The position numbers were made by a program, and so were the translations under genes. From Fredinandcohnia humi (GTDB lineage: Bacteria > Bacillota > Bacilli > Bacillales > Bacillaceae_L), in NCBI RefSeq assembly GCF_001439915.1, contig NZ_LMBW01000001.1:886512-950511 (forward strand): a stretch of 64,000 nt of DNA, written 5' to 3'. Of the stretch, positions 18,542 to 28,419 are shown piece by piece (positions within the stretch are counted from its first letter, which is position 1; every line of letters starts with the position of its first letter). The notes beneath the pieces are model-generated. The model had not been told where the DNA came from and did not search any database. It saw only the letters and a list, made by a program, of their open reading frames with translations.

Positions 18542-19444
18542 ATGGAAAATGTGAACAATTCGTTACAGTTATTCAAAGATTATTTACAAATCGAGAAAAA
18601 TTATTCAGAATATACAATTGTCCATTATGAACAATCGATTGAACATTTTTTCTTATTTCTGAAACGAGAATCCATCTCAGAACTATCTGAAGTAACATAT
18701 TCGGATGTGCGATTGTATCTTACGGAGCTTTATAAGAAACAATATGCAAGACGTACTGTTGCAAAAAAGATTTCAACATTGCGCAGTTTTTTTAATTTTC
18801 TTCTTCGGGAAAAGCTGATTTCTCAAAATCCATTTACATTGGTGTCATTGCCGAAAAGGGATCAAAAGCTCCCGCATTTTTTATATCAAGAAGAATTGGA
18901 AAAGCTATTCGAAGTATCAGATGTTTCTACAAGTTTGGGGTTACGGGATCAGGCTCTACTTGAATTGCTTTATGCGACTGGAATCCGTGTAAGTGAATGC
19001 TGTAAGCTTACACTTGAGGATTTGGACTTTTCAATGGGAACGGTGTTTGTTCATGGAAAAGGAAATAAACAACGCTATGTTCCTTTTGGAAGCTATGCCG
19101 AACAAGCCCTTACAAACTATATACAAAAAAGTCGCAAGGAATTGCTCGAAAAAGCTTCGGTACATACAAACAACCTATTCCTTAATTTTCGGGGTGGACC
19201 ATTAACAACTAGGGGAGTCCGGTTAATTTTAAATAATATGATTAAAAAGACTTCATCTACAATACATATAAGTCCACACGTATTAAGACATACATTTGCT
19301 ACACACCTTTTAAACGAGGGCGCTGATATGAGGTCTGTACAAGAACTGCTCGGACACGAAAATCTGTCGTCAACACAAGTTTATACGCATGTTACAAAGG
19401 ATCATTTGCGTAATATTTATCTATCCTCACACCCACGTGCATAA
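18542..19444 (+). CDS. xerC: Tyrosine recombinase XerC (CodV)
   Basis: Site-specific recombinase that with XerD resolves chromosome dimers at dif near the terminus. It has 300 residues. An N-terminal SAM-like DNA-binding domain (LQLFKDYLQIEKNYSEYTIV) precedes the catalytic domain with Arg149 (ATGIRVSE), His246 and Arg249 (HVLRHTFATHLL), the LGHENLSSTQ histidine and nucleophile Tyr281 (QVYTHVT). ATG 18542 follows GAGGTG. A longer frame from 18506 starts within the hairpin loop and is rejected. hslV follows 18 bp downstream, as in the codVWXY operon of B. subtilis. Confidence 0.97.
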   Translation: MENVNNSLQLFKDYLQIEKNYSEYTIVHYEQSIEHFFLFLKRESISELSEVTYSDVRLYLTELYKKQYARRTVAKKISTLRSFFNFLLREKLISQNPFTLVSLPKRDQKLPHFLYQEELEKLFEVSDVSTSLGLRDQALLELLYATGIRVSECCKLTLEDLDFSMGTVFVHGKGNKQRYVPFGSYAEQALTNYIQKSRKELLEKASVHTNNLFLNFRGGPLTTRGVRLILNNMIKKTSSTIHISPHVLRHTFATHLLNEGADMRSVQELLGHENLSSTQVYTHVTKDHLRNIYLSSHPRA

Positions 19445-19462
19445 GGAGGTCGTTCTAAAAAA

Positions 19463-20005
19463 ATGTCAAATTTTCATGCAACGACAATATTTGCTGTAAA
19501 GCATAAAGGAAAGTCAGCGATGGCAGGAGATGGCCAGGTAACCTTTGGTAATGCAGTAGTTATGAAACACACAGCACGAAAGGTACGCAAGTTGTTTCAG
19601 GGAAGAGTAATTGCAGGGTTTGCCGGTTCTGTTGCAGATGCATTTACCCTTTTTGAAATGTTTGAAGGGCGCCTGGAGGAATTTAATGGGAATTTACAAA
19701 GGGCAGCGGTTGAGCTTGCAAAGGAATGGAGAAGTGACAAAGTTCTTCGTAAATTAGAGGCAATGCTGATTGTGATGGATGAGAAGGATTTGCTTCTAAT
19801 TTCGGGAACAGGTGAAGTGATTGAACCAGATGATGGAATTCTTGCAATTGGCTCTGGCGGAAATTACGCTCTTTCTGCTGGACGTGCATTGAAAAAATAT
19901 TCTGGTGAACATTTAACAGCAAAAGAGATTGCAAAAGCGTCATTAGAAATTGCTAGCGAGATTTGTGTGTATACAAACGAAAATATTATAGTTGAAGAGC
20001 TATAG
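19463..20005 (+). CDS. hslV: ATP-dependent protease subunit HslV (ClpQ/CodW)
   Basis: Proteasome-like peptidase of 180 residues that forms a double ring capped by HslU. The sequence begins [16 protein letters not shown], so the mature N-terminus would be Ser rather than the Thr used in enterobacterial HslV, the variant known from Bacillus Clp[53 protein letters not shown]-like text (here [19 protein letters not shown]) and the SGTGEV loop are intact. AAGGAGGTCG precedes the start. hslU follows after 12 bp. Confidence 0.97.
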   Translation: MSNFHATTIFAVKHKGKSAMAGDGQVTFGNAVVMKHTARKVRKLFQGRVIAGFAGSVADAFTLFEMFEGRLEEFNGNLQRAAVELAKEWRSDKVLRKLEAMLIVMDEKDLLLISGTGEVIEPDDGILAIGSGGNYALSAGRALKKYSGEHLTAKEIAKASLEIASEICVYTNENIIVEEL

Positions 20006-20017
20006 GAGGGGATTACT

Positions 20018-21415
20018 TTGAAAACGAATTTAACCCCAAGACAGATTGTAGAAAAATTAGATCAATACATTATTGGTCAGAATGAAGCGAAAAGAGCCGT
20101 ATCAGTTGCATTAAGAAATCGATACCGCCGTAGTCTGCTTAACGAAAAGCTTAAAGATGAAATCGTACCTAAGAATATCTTGATGATTGGTCCAACTGGT
20201 GTCGGAAAGACCGAAATTGCTAGACGACTTGCAAAGCTTGTAGGTGCTCCATTTATTAAAGTGGAGGCTACTAAATTTACCGAAGTAGGGTATGTTGGCC
20301 GAGATGTAGAATCAATGGTTCGGGATCTAATCGAGACAGCTGTTCGCCTCGTGAAAGAGGAGAAAGTGGTGGAAGTATCTGAACGGGCCGCGGAAAATGC
20401 CAATAAGCGGATTGTTGAATTGCTTGTCCCAGGTTCAAAAAAGCAAACATCCTATAAAAACCCACTTGAAATGCTCTTTGGTGGGAATAATAATGAGCCA
20501 GAAGAAGAAAAACCTTCTGAAGAAGAAAGCTTAAATGATCGAAGAAAGCGAATGGCTCATAAGCTTGCACTTGGAGAACTTGAAGATTATTACGTTACAG
20601 TCGAAGTAGAAGAACAGCAGCCATCAATGTTCGATCTTCTGCAAGGTTCCGGTATGGAGAATATGGGAATGAATATGCAGGATGCGCTTGGCAGCTTAAT
20701 GCCGAAAAAACGCAAAAAACGTAAATTAACGGTTAAAGAAGCTCGCAAAGTCCTGACCAATGAAGAAGCAGCGAAACTAATTGACATGGATGAGGTTACT
20801 CAAGAAGCAGTAAACCGTGCTGAACAATCGGGTATTATTTTTATAGATGAGATTGACAAAGTAGCAGGTAAAAGTCATAATTCTTCTTCGGCGGATGTCT
20901 CAAGAGAAGGAGTTCAACGTGATATTTTACCGATTGTTGAAGGTTCAACTGTTGTAACGAAACATGGCTCTGTTAAAACAGACCATATGTTATTTATTGC
21001 TGCAGGTGCTTTCCATATGTCAAAGCCTTCAGATTTAATCCCTGAATTGCAAGGCCGATTTCCGATTCGTGTGGAGCTAACTAAACTAACTGTCGATGAT
21101 TTTTATCGAATCTTAGTTGAGCCAGATAATGCCCTATTAAAACAATATTCAGCATTATTAGAAACAGAAGGTATACAACTCGAATTTTCTGACGATGCTA
21201 TTCGTAAGATAGCTGAAGTTGCCTTCCAAGTAAATCAGGACACGGATAATATCGGTGCCAGACGCCTACATACAATTTTGGAGAGACTTTTAGAGGATTT
21301 ATCATTTGAGGCACCGGATATTACAATGGAAAAAATCACGATTACGCCACAATATGTGGATGACAAGTTGAGTACAATCGTGAAAAACAAAGATTTAAGT
21401 CAGTTTATTTTGTAA
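20018..21415 (+). CDS. hslU: ATP-dependent protease ATPase subunit HslU (ClpY/CodX)
   Basis: AAA+ unfoldase of 465 residues feeding Hsl[25 protein letters not shown] opens the protein (first 20 residues include the AAA entry helix). Walker A is GPTGVGKTE (near 57-65), the pore loop is in the [11 protein letters not shown] region, and the Walker B/DEID motif is [10 protein letters not shown] near 275. A charged I-domain (about 140-240) is present. The C-terminus ends in DLSQFIL, as needed to dock in HslV pockets. The TTG start at 20018 follows TAGGAGGGG and matches the family start. Confidence 0.97.
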   Translation: MKTNLTPRQIVEKLDQYIIGQNEAKRAVSVALRNRYRRSLLNEKLKDEIVPKNILMIGPTGVGKTEIARRLAKLVGAPFIKVEATKFTEVGYVGRDVESMVRDLIETAVRLVKEEKVVEVSERAAENANKRIVELLVPGSKKQTSYKNPLEMLFGGNNNEPEEEKPSEEESLNDRRKRMAHKLALGELEDYYVTVEVEEQQPSMFDLLQGSGMENMGMNMQDALGSLMPKKRKKRKLTVKEARKVLTNEEAAKLIDMDEVTQEAVNRAEQSGIIFIDEIDKVAGKSHNSSSADVSREGVQRDILPIVEGSTVVTKHGSVKTDHMLFIAAGAFHMSKPSDLIPELQGRFPIRVELTKLTVDDFYRILVEPDNALLKQYSALLETEGIQLEFSDDAIRKIAEVAFQVNQDTDNIGARRLHTILERLLEDLSFEAPDITMEKITITPQYVDDKLSTIVKNKDLSQFIL

Positions 21416-21438
21416 GATTATCAGGAGGAACAAGTAAA

Positions 21439-22218
21439 ATGCCATTATTACAAAGAACACGAAAAATTAATGCTATGCTGCAAAATGCAGCAGGTAAACC
21501 AGTTAACTTCAAGGAAATGTCAGAAACACTACGGGATGTAATTGGAGCAAATATTTTCTTATTAAGTCGCCGTGGAAAACTTCTTGGATTTGCCATCAAT
21601 CAACAGATTGAAAATGAAAGAATGAAGAAAATGATTGAGGATCGCCATTTCCCTGAAGAGTACACACAAAGCCTATTCAACATTCATGAAACTTCATCTA
21701 ACCTCGATATTGAAAGTGCTTATACTGCTTTCCCAATTGAAAACAAAGACTTGTTTAAAAGTGGGCTAACAACGATTGTACCAATTATCGGTGGTGGTGA
21801 ACGATTAGGTACACTTATTTTTTCAAGGCTTGATCAAATGTTTGAGGACGATGATCTAATTTTAGCTGAGTATGGTGCAACGGTTGTTGGTATGGAAATC
21901 CTACGTGAAAAAGCAGAAGAAATTGAAGAAGAAGCAAGAAGTAAAGCCGTTGTTCAAATGGCGATCAGTTCATTATCATACAGTGAATTTGAAGCAATTG
22001 AACATATTTTTGAAGAATTAAATGGCAATGAAGGGTTATTAGTAGCAAGTAAAATTGCCGACCGCGTTGGAATCACAAGATCAGTTATCGTTAACGCATT
22101 AAGAAAGCTAGAAAGTGCTGGTGTAATCGAATCTCGTTCACTAGGAATGAAGGGAACTTACATTAAGGTACTAAACGATAAATTCTTAGTTGAATTAGAA
22201 AAACTAAAATCACATTAA
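21439..22218 (+). CDS. codY: GTP-sensing pleiotropic regulator CodY
   Basis: Global repressor responding to branched-chain amino acids and GTP. It controls nutrient uptake, competence and, in B. subtilis, fla/che expression. It has 259 residues: an N-terminal GAF domain (about 1-155), a linker helix rich in Glu, and a C-terminal winged helix with [20 protein letters not shown] as recognition region. It is the last gene of the xerC-hslVU-codY cluster. A strong terminator separates it from flgB. Confidence 0.98.
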   Translation: MPLLQRTRKINAMLQNAAGKPVNFKEMSETLRDVIGANIFLLSRRGKLLGFAINQQIENERMKKMIEDRHFPEEYTQSLFNIHETSSNLDIESAYTAFPIENKDLFKSGLTTIVPIIGGGERLGTLIFSRLDQMFEDDDLILAEYGATVVGMEILREKAEEIEEEARSKAVVQMAISSLSYSEFEAIEHIFEELNGNEGLLVASKIADRVGITRSVIVNALRKLESAGVIESRSLGMKGTYIKVLNDKFLVELEKLKSH

Positions 22219-22220
22219 GA

Positions 22221-22263
22221 AAAAAACGAAGATGGTTTTTTCCATCTTCGTTTTTTTTTTTTT
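22221..22263 (+). terminator. Strong rho-independent terminator after codY
   Basis: Stem CGAAGATGG (22227-22235) with CCATCTTCG (22242-22250), extended by A/T pairs, followed by 13 T residues. Confidence 0.93.
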
Positions 22264-22525
22264 GAAAATTATTATCATAAATTGTCGGTTTTTTGTAGTG
22301 GAAATAAGTGCTTGTCTATTTTTGTAAAAAACACGTGAAAAATCACTACTAAAAACCTATAATTAAGTGTAGAATACGTGGGGAAAAAGACCTATATTGT
22401 CGAAAAACATCACTTTTTATCGCAAGCTTCATAGACAGATAGACTTAATTTCATTACAATAATAAATAGTTAATACAATACATTATATTTATTCGAAGGA
22501 TATATATTTTTTGTGGGGGGATAAG
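22264..22525 (+). promoter_or_regulatory. fla/che operon control region
   Basis: An AT-rich gap of 262 bp before flgB. The best promoter is GTGAAA (22335-22340), 17-bp spacer, perfect TATAAT (22358-22363), about 160 bp before flgB, implying a long 5' leader. I found no good sigma-D (TAAA/GCCGATAT) pair and no full CodY box, although GAAAATT half-sites occur. A very strong G-rich ribosome-binding site (22514-22520) precedes flgB. Confidence 0.5.
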
Positions 22526-22918
22526 ATGAAACTTTTTTCTAATACCATTCATTCGCTAGAAAAAGCTTTAGATTATTCAGCTCTACGACAGAAGGTTATT
22601 TCAAATAATATTGCAAATGTGGATACCCCGAATTACAAAGCACAGGACGTTAGCTTTAAGAACCTTCTTTCAAATGAAATGAATAGTCAATTGACAGCAA
22701 ATCGTACGAATGAAAAACATTTCGAATTTACTAACAGCAAAAACGGCTTACTTATTACAACTAAGCATGATACAGCATATAACCACAACGGTAATAACGT
22801 GGATATCGATAAAGAAATGGCATCCCTGGCTGAAAACCAAATTTATTATAATGCCATAACACAAAGAATAAGCGGGAAATTTAACACATTACAATCTGTT
22901 GTTAAAGGAGGGAACTAG
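22526..22918 (+). CDS. flgB: Flagellar basal-body rod protein FlgB
   Basis: Proximal rod subunit, 130 residues, exported by the flagellar type III system. The N-terminal rod/hook motif is VISNNIANVDTPNYKAQDVSF, shared with FlgC and FlgE in reduced form. The C-terminus is helical. ATG 22526 follows GGGGGGATAAG. The in-frame start at 22511 lies upstream of this site and is rejected. It is the first gene of the fla/che operon. flgC starts 2 bases after its stop. Confidence 0.96.
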   Translation: MKLFSNTIHSLEKALDYSALRQKVISNNIANVDTPNYKAQDVSFKNLLSNEMNSQLTANRTNEKHFEFTNSKNGLLITTKHDTAYNHNGNNVDIDKEMASLAENQIYYNAITQRISGKFNTLQSVVKGGN

Positions 22919-22920
22919 GA

Positions 22921-23370
22921 GTGTCAATTTTTCATAGCCTCAATACAAGTGCTTCAGCATTAACGGCTGGACGACTTAGAATGGACGTTATTTCTTCGAA
23001 TATGGCGAATGTAGATACAACGAGAGGGAAACTTGTCGATGGACAATGGCAGCCATATCAAAGAAAAATGGTTGTTCAGCAGCCGCAAGGAAATAGTTTT
23101 TCCTCCCATCTATCAAATGCAATGAATCATTCAAAAGCCGGGAATGGAGTTAAGGTAACAGGAATCATAGAGGATAACACTCCATTTCAACTTGTTTATA
23201 ATCCGGATCATCCTGATGCGAATGAAGACGGGTATGTGGCCCTTCCGAATGTAGACCCAATAAAGGAAATGGTTGATCTTATTAGTGCCACAAGATCATA
23301 TGAAGCAAATGTAACAGTCCTTAATGCATCCAAAGGAATGCTAATGAAAGCTTTAGAAATTGGAAAATAG
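22921..23370 (+). CDS. flgC: Flagellar basal-body rod protein FlgC
   Basis: Proximal rod subunit of 149 residues. The start SIFHSLNTSASALTAGRLRM and the motif VISSNMANVDTTRG identify it. The C-terminal DPIKEMVDLISATRSYEANV is the conserved rod helix. It begins with GTG 22921 behind AAAGGAGGG, just inside the flgB end. fliE follows after 10 bp. Confidence 0.96.
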   Translation: MSIFHSLNTSASALTAGRLRMDVISSNMANVDTTRGKLVDGQWQPYQRKMVVQQPQGNSFSSHLSNAMNHSKAGNGVKVTGIIEDNTPFQLVYNPDHPDANEDGYVALPNVDPIKEMVDLISATRSYEANVTVLNASKGMLMKALEIGK

Positions 23371-23380
23371 GTGATTAGTC

Positions 23381-23680
23381 GTGATTGATAAAATTAATAT
23401 TGCTACGCAGCAGGTTTTTTCGAAGCCCGGAATACAGCCAAAGTCAGCAAGCTCTGTCCAAAAAGAGTTTAGTCATCTTTTAAAAGATGCCATCAACAAT
23501 GTGAATGAATCACAAAAGACTTCAGATATTATGACCGAAAAGCTGATTAAAGGCGAAAACGTAGATTTGCACCAAGTAATGATTGCTTCTGAGAAAGCGA
23601 GTGTTTCATTGCAAACGACACTTCAAATTCGAAATAAAGTAATAGAAGCATACCAAGAAATCATGAGGATGCAGGTTTGA
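23381..23680 (+). CDS. fliE: Flagellar hook-basal body protein FliE
   Basis: Small helical protein of 99 residues joining the MS ring to the rod. The C-terminal half carries the family pattern FSHLLKDAINNVNESQKTSD, then GENVDLHQVMIASEKASVSL and IRNKVIEAYQEIMRMQV. It starts with GTG 23381; the ribosome-binding site TAGGTGAT includes the flgC stop codon. It is slightly shorter than in B. subtilis, with a short variable N-terminus. Confidence 0.94.
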   Translation: MIDKINIATQQVFSKPGIQPKSASSVQKEFSHLLKDAINNVNESQKTSDIMTEKLIKGENVDLHQVMIASEKASVSLQTTLQIRNKVIEAYQEIMRMQV

Positions 23681-23713
23681 TCCGAAATAAAACAGCTTGA
23701 TAGGGGTATGTAA

Positions 23714-25309
23714 ATGAAAGAGAATCTTCTTTTATATAAAACGAAGATAAGTGAATATTGGAAGAAACAATCCGGCCTTCAAAAGGTCACAATAATTGGA
23801 TTGCCATTGCTATTAATTTTCGTTATTTCGCTTACTGTGTTTTTTACAACAAAAACAACACTTGTTCCTATGTATAGCAATCTTACTCCACAGGAAACAG
23901 GGCAAATAAAAGCTACTTTAGATTCTAGGGGAATTCAATCAGAAATAGCGGATAATGGATCGACCATTAAGGTACCAGAAGAAGTGGTAGAAACCTTAAT
24001 GGTTGAACTTGCGGCAGAAGGAATACCAGACAGCGGGAATATCGATTATTCATTTTTTGGTCAAAATGCGGGTTTTGGGATGACCGATAATGAATTTAAT
24101 ATGCTTAAACTCGAATCCACTCAAACGGAATTAGCCAACCTAATCAAAGGCATCACTGGGATAAACGATGCGAAGGTTATGATTACCATGCCGAATGAAG
24201 GAATTTTTGTTAAGGACAGCCAGGCAGTGGCGTCCGCTGCAATCATTCTAAATACGAAACCAGGTTATAAGTTCGAACAACAGCAGATAAAATCCTTATA
24301 TCACTTGGTTTCAAAAAGTATTCCTAATCTACCTACTGATAATATCGTCATACGGAATCAAAATCTTGAGTATTTTGACTTGGAAAATGAAGAAAAATTA
24401 TCTGTTGGCGGAAATGTTGCGTCACAGCTTGAATTAAAGCGTGAAATTGAACGAGATCTTCAAAGACAAGTTCAACAAATGCTTGGAACGATGATGGGAC
24501 CAGATAAAATCGTTGTCTCTGTTACAACTGATATAGATTTCACACAAGAAAACCGCCAGGAAAACCTTGTAACACCTGTTGATCCCGAGAACATGGAAGG
24601 TATTGAAATCAGTGTTGAACGAATTACGGAGACCTTTACTGGTGAAGGAGCCGCAGCAGGAGGAGTCGCCGGTACCGGTGAAACGGATGTCCCAACATAT
24701 AATGCAAATGGACAAGCTGGTAATGGGGATTATGAACGTATTGAAGAACGTGTCAATAAAGATGTGAATCGTATCACAAAGGATATTGTGGAAGCTCCTT
24801 ATAAAATAAGAGATTTAGGAATTCAGGTTATGGTCGAAGCGCCAGACCCTAAAAATCCAGCTTCAATGCCTCAGGAACGAGTCAATGACATCGAGAAAAT
24901 TTTAAGCACGATTGTAAGTACAAGTATTAATCAGAATGAGAAGAATCAATTAACACAAGAAGAGATTCAAGATAAAATTGTCGTTTCCGTTCAAGAGTTT
25001 AGTGGAAAAACAACATCTCTGACAGAAACACCAGCAATCAAATCGATACCTTTATGGGTTTATGCAGTGGGTGGACTTTTAGTTCTTGGACTTATCATTC
25101 TATTATTCTTATTTTTACGCAAAAAGAAAGATACAGAAATCGAGGAGGAACTGCCTCAAGCAGAACCTGTATTCTTTGACCATATTCCGGATGTTAATGA
25201 AGAAAAAGAATCAGGAGCAACAGTCCGAAAAAAACAATTGGAAAAACTCGCCAAGGATAAACCAGAGGATTTTGCGAAATTATTACGTTCATGGTTGGCA
25301 GATGAATAG
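23714..25309 (+). CDS. fliF: Flagellar MS-ring protein FliF
   Basis: Forms the membrane ring on which the flagellum is built. It has 531 residues and two membrane segments (about 24-46 and 441-465) flanking a large extracellular region with the YscJ-type ring-building motif DARGIQSEIADNG-like text (LDSRGIQSEIADNGS) and DSGNIDYSFFGQNAGFGMTD. The cytoplasmic C-terminal tail (LEKLAKDKPEDFAKLLRSWL) is the FliG-binding segment. A GTGGAG-like site precedes fliG 11 bp downstream. Confidence 0.97.
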   Translation: MKENLLLYKTKISEYWKKQSGLQKVTIIGLPLLLIFVISLTVFFTTKTTLVPMYSNLTPQETGQIKATLDSRGIQSEIADNGSTIKVPEEVVETLMVELAAEGIPDSGNIDYSFFGQNAGFGMTDNEFNMLKLESTQTELANLIKGITGINDAKVMITMPNEGIFVKDSQAVASAAIILNTKPGYKFEQQQIKSLYHLVSKSIPNLPTDNIVIRNQNLEYFDLENEEKLSVGGNVASQLELKREIERDLQRQVQQMLGTMMGPDKIVVSVTTDIDFTQENRQENLVTPVDPENMEGIEISVERITETFTGEGAAAGGVAGTGETDVPTYNANGQAGNGDYERIEERVNKDVNRITKDIVEAPYKIRDLGIQVMVEAPDPKNPASMPQERVNDIEKILSTIVSTSINQNEKNQLTQEEIQDKIVVSVQEFSGKTTSLTETPAIKSIPLWVYAVGGLLVLGLIILLFLFLRKKKDTEIEEELPQAEPVFFDHIPDVNEEKESGATVRKKQLEKLAKDKPEDFAKLLRSWLADE

Positions 25310-25320
25310 GGGGTGGAGAA

Positions 25321-26340
25321 ATGGCAAAACGAGATTTGCATAATGGTCTTACGGGAAAACAAAAAGCAGCCATTCTCCTCATTTCACTAGGTCCGGATGT
25401 GTCGGCTTCAGTATATAAGCATCTGTCAGAGGAAGAAATTGAAAAATTAACATTAGAAATTTCAGGCGTTCGGAGGGTAGAAGCAAATACAAAGGAACAA
25501 ATAATGGAAGAGTTCCACCAAATTGCAATTGCCCAGGATTATATCACCCAGGGTGGTATTGGATATGCAAAGACAGTACTTGAAAAAGCACTTGGGGAAG
25601 AACAAGCAGGAGTTATCATTAATCGATTAACCTCCTCCCTTCAGGTTAAACCGTTTGATTTTGCTAGAAAAGCAGACCCTGGACAAATTTTGAATTTTAT
25701 TCAAAATGAGCATCCACAGACAATTGCCTTAATTTTATCTTATTTAGATTCAAGACAAGCCGCACAAATTTTATCGGAGCTGCCACAAGAGGTTCAAGCT
25801 GATATTGCAAGAAGAATCGCAATTATGGATAGAACGTCACCTGAAATTATTAATGAGGTTGAGCAAATTCTTGAACGTAAGCTTTCAGCTACCGTGACAC
25901 ATGATTATACCCAAACCGGTGGAATTGAGGCAGTTGTGGAAGTATTAAATGGAGTTGACCGCTCAACAGAAAGAACTATTTTAGATGCTCTTGAGATTCA
26001 AGATCCAGAGCTAGCAGAAGAAATTAAAAAGAGAATGTTTGTCTTTGAAGACATTGTTACTCTTGATAATCGTGCTATTCAACGCGTCATTCGTGATGTT
26101 GAAAATGAGGACCTCATGCTTTCACTTCGTGTTGCTAGTGAAGAAGTGAAGGAAATTGTCTTTAAAAATATGTCCAAACGGATGGTTGAAACCTTTAAAG
26201 AGGAAATGGAATATATGGGACCAGTTCGTTTACGTGATGTTGAGGAAGCTCAATCACGGATTGTAGCAGTAATTAGGAGACTTGAGGAAGCTGGAGAAAT
26301 AGTCATCGCTCGTGGTGGGGGAGATGATATTATTGTCTAA
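25321..26340 (+). CDS. fliG: Flagellar motor switch protein FliG
   Basis: C-ring protein of 339 residues that transmits stator torque and sets rotation direction. The three armadillo-like parts are visible: N-terminal GKQKAAILLISLGPDVSASV, middle EHPQTIALILSYLDSRQAA (EHPQ motif) and C-terminal charged torque helix near residues 275-300 (MSKRMVETFKEEMEYMGPVR). It ends overlapping the start of fliH. Confidence 0.98.
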   Translation: MAKRDLHNGLTGKQKAAILLISLGPDVSASVYKHLSEEEIEKLTLEISGVRRVEANTKEQIMEEFHQIAIAQDYITQGGIGYAKTVLEKALGEEQAGVIINRLTSSLQVKPFDFARKADPGQILNFIQNEHPQTIALILSYLDSRQAAQILSELPQEVQADIARRIAIMDRTSPEIINEVEQILERKLSATVTHDYTQTGGIEAVVEVLNGVDRSTERTILDALEIQDPELAEEIKKRMFVFEDIVTLDNRAIQRVIRDVENEDLMLSLRVASEEVKEIVFKNMSKRMVETFKEEMEYMGPVRLRDVEEAQSRIVAVIRRLEEAGEIVIARGGGDDIIV

Positions 26341-27094
26341 CGTTTTTAAGTCGAATTCTGCTCAGTCCAAGGATCTTCCAAAAAGAGTCATCGGGCTCAA
26401 AGTTTTCCAAACGCAAGAATTTAATCAAGTGGAGCCAGATCAGCATAACAGACAGTTTGTTTCTCAAAAAGTGCTTGATGAAGCGAAAGAACAGGCTGAC
26501 AAAATTGTCAAAGATGCCATTTCTTATTCCAATTCAATTAGGCAACAGGCGTTAGTTGAAAAACGTGAATGGGAAGAAGAGAAACAAGAACTTTACCGAA
26601 AAACATCGGAAGAAGGCTTTCAAGCTGGGATGACTGAAGGTAGAGAACAGGGCTATCAAGAATATACTGATTTACTTTCTGATGCACGACAAATTATTGA
26701 TACATCAAAACTTGATTACGACCATTATCTTGATTCTTCAGAAGAAGTGATATTAAGACTCGCAATGACGGTAGCAGAAAAAGTTATTGGGATTCATTTT
26801 ACTGAGCATCCTGAGAACTTTACTTACCTCGTAAAAAAGGCGATTAAAGAAGTAAAGGAGCATTCTGGTATCACCATTACAGTAAATCCGCGTTTTTACC
26901 AATTTGTGATTGGACAAAAAGAAGAGTTAACTGCTATTTTCGGCAGGGAAACCGATCTTTTTGTCTATCCGAATGAAGATCTTGGAGAAGACGATTGTGT
27001 AATCGAATCCTCCTTTGGAAAGATTGATGCAAGTGTGGATACTCAGCTTGCTGAGATTAAAGAGAAATTACGTTCTTTGCTATTGGAGGAATAG
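26333..27094 (+). CDS. fliH: Flagellar assembly protein FliH
   Basis: Regulator of the export ATPase FliI and part of the ATPase stalk. TTG 26333 gives 254 residues (MSNVFKSNSAQ) with GGGGGAG (26317-26323) nine bases upstream. ATG 26324 would add three residues and is the alternative. A central coiled coil with Gly spacing (GFQAGMTEGREQGYQ) is typical of FliH/YscL. The C-terminal part has VAEKVIGIHF and the DCVIESSFGKIDASVDTQL motif. It overlaps fliG by 8 bases and precedes fliI by 3. Confidence 0.92.
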   Translation: MSNVFKSNSAQSKDLPKRVIGLKVFQTQEFNQVEPDQHNRQFVSQKVLDEAKEQADKIVKDAISYSNSIRQQALVEKREWEEEKQELYRKTSEEGFQAGMTEGREQGYQEYTDLLSDARQIIDTSKLDYDHYLDSSEEVILRLAMTVAEKVIGIHFTEHPENFTYLVKKAIKEVKEHSGITITVNPRFYQFVIGQKEELTAIFGRETDLFVYPNEDLGEDDCVIESSFGKIDASVDTQLAEIKEKLRSLLLEE

Positions 27095-27097
27095 GCT

Positions 27098-28414
27098 TTG
27101 AAGGCTATCGAGCTTCTTAATGAAATACATTCTATCGATTCTTATAAACGGTACGGTAAGGTAACAAGAGTCGTTGGCTTAATGATTGAATCGCGCGGAC
27201 CAGAATGTTCGATTGGAGATTTATGTCATATTTATGTGGGATTTAGTCATAAACGATGTATTCAAGCTGAAGTTGTCGGTTTCCGTGAGGAGCATGTCAT
27301 CTTGATGCCATTTTCAAATGTGAAGGATATTTCACCAGGAAGCATTGTTGAAGCAACTGGCAAACCACTTGATATTAAGGTTGGGGCAGGATTGGTAGGA
27401 AAGGTATTGGACCCACTAGGACTTCCACTTGATGGCAGCGGGCTGCCTAGGGGATTATCTTCCGCACCTACTGAACAAGATCCTCCAAATCCATTATCTC
27501 GCCCTCCTATTCGTGAACCAATTGAGGTTGGAGTGAAAATGATAGATACCCTATTAACCGTTGGAAAAGGACAACGTGTCGGTATCTTCGCAGGAAGCGG
27601 TGTTGGTAAAAGTACACTTTTGGGAATGATTGCCCGCAATACCACAGCGGATATAAATGTAATTGCCCTTGTCGGAGAACGTGGACGCGAGGTGCGAGAA
27701 TTTATTGAAAAAGATTTAGGTGAAGAAGGACTTAAAAGATCCATTTTAGTTGTGGCAACCTCTGATCAACCAGCACTGCTGCGCATCAAAGCAGCAATGA
27801 CCGCGACAGCAATAGCTGAGTATTTCAGGGACAAGGGTCTAAATGTCATGTTAATGATGGATTCGGTCACTCGTGTTGCAATGGCGAGCCGTGAAATTGG
27901 CTTAGCGATTGGTGAGCCTCCTACGACAAAAGGATACACACCAAGTGTTTTTACAACACTTCCGAGACTCTTAGAGAGAACTGGAACGAATCATTTAGGT
28001 TCAATAACTGCCTTTTACACAGTTTTGGTAGACGGGGACGACATGAATGAGCCGATTGCAGATACTGTTCGAGGGATACTTGATGGGCATTTCGTGCTTG
28101 ATCGAAGTCTAGCCAACAAAGGACAATATCCTGCTATTAATGTTTTAAAATCAATCAGTCGTGTCATGAACCAAATTACATCAAGTGAACATAAGGCTAA
28201 TGCTGAAAAACTCAGAGGGATCATGGCCACCTACCTTAATACTGAAGATTTAATCAATATTGGAGCCTATAAAAGGGGATCCTCGATCGAAGTGGATGAA
28301 GCCATTAGATATTATCCAAAGATTATATCGTTTTTAAAACAGCAAACGGAAGAGAAATTTACATTCGAAGAGAGTTTGCAATTATTGGCACAATTGGCTG
28401 AAAAAGGTGAATGA
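27098..28414 (+). CDS. fliI: Flagellar protein export ATPase FliI
   Basis: Hexameric ATPase, related to F1 beta, that energises substrate loading into the export gate. It has 438 residues. Walker A GSGVGKST is near 166-173, then ALVGERGREVREFI, MMDSVTRVAMASREIGLA and the family line GEPPTTKGYTPSVFTTLPRL. It starts with TTG 27098 behind TGGAGGAATAGG. The fliJ start codon region overlaps its stop. Confidence 0.97.
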   Translation: MKAIELLNEIHSIDSYKRYGKVTRVVGLMIESRGPECSIGDLCHIYVGFSHKRCIQAEVVGFREEHVILMPFSNVKDISPGSIVEATGKPLDIKVGAGLVGKVLDPLGLPLDGSGLPRGLSSAPTEQDPPNPLSRPPIREPIEVGVKMIDTLLTVGKGQRVGIFAGSGVGKSTLLGMIARNTTADINVIALVGERGREVREFIEKDLGEEGLKRSILVVATSDQPALLRIKAAMTATAIAEYFRDKGLNVMLMMDSVTRVAMASREIGLAIGEPPTTKGYTPSVFTTLPRLLERTGTNHLGSITAFYTVLVDGDDMNEPIADTVRGILDGHFVLDRSLANKGQYPAINVLKSISRVMNQITSSEHKANAEKLRGIMATYLNTEDLINIGAYKRGSSIEVDEAIRYYPKIISFLKQQTEEKFTFEESLQLLAQLAEKGE

Positions 28415-28419
28415 AACAA

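Noticed and set aside
22264-22525. Sigma-D promoter or CodY box upstream of flgB
   Set aside because: No TAAA/GCCGATAT pair at the right spacing and no 15-bp CodY consensus; only short half-sites.
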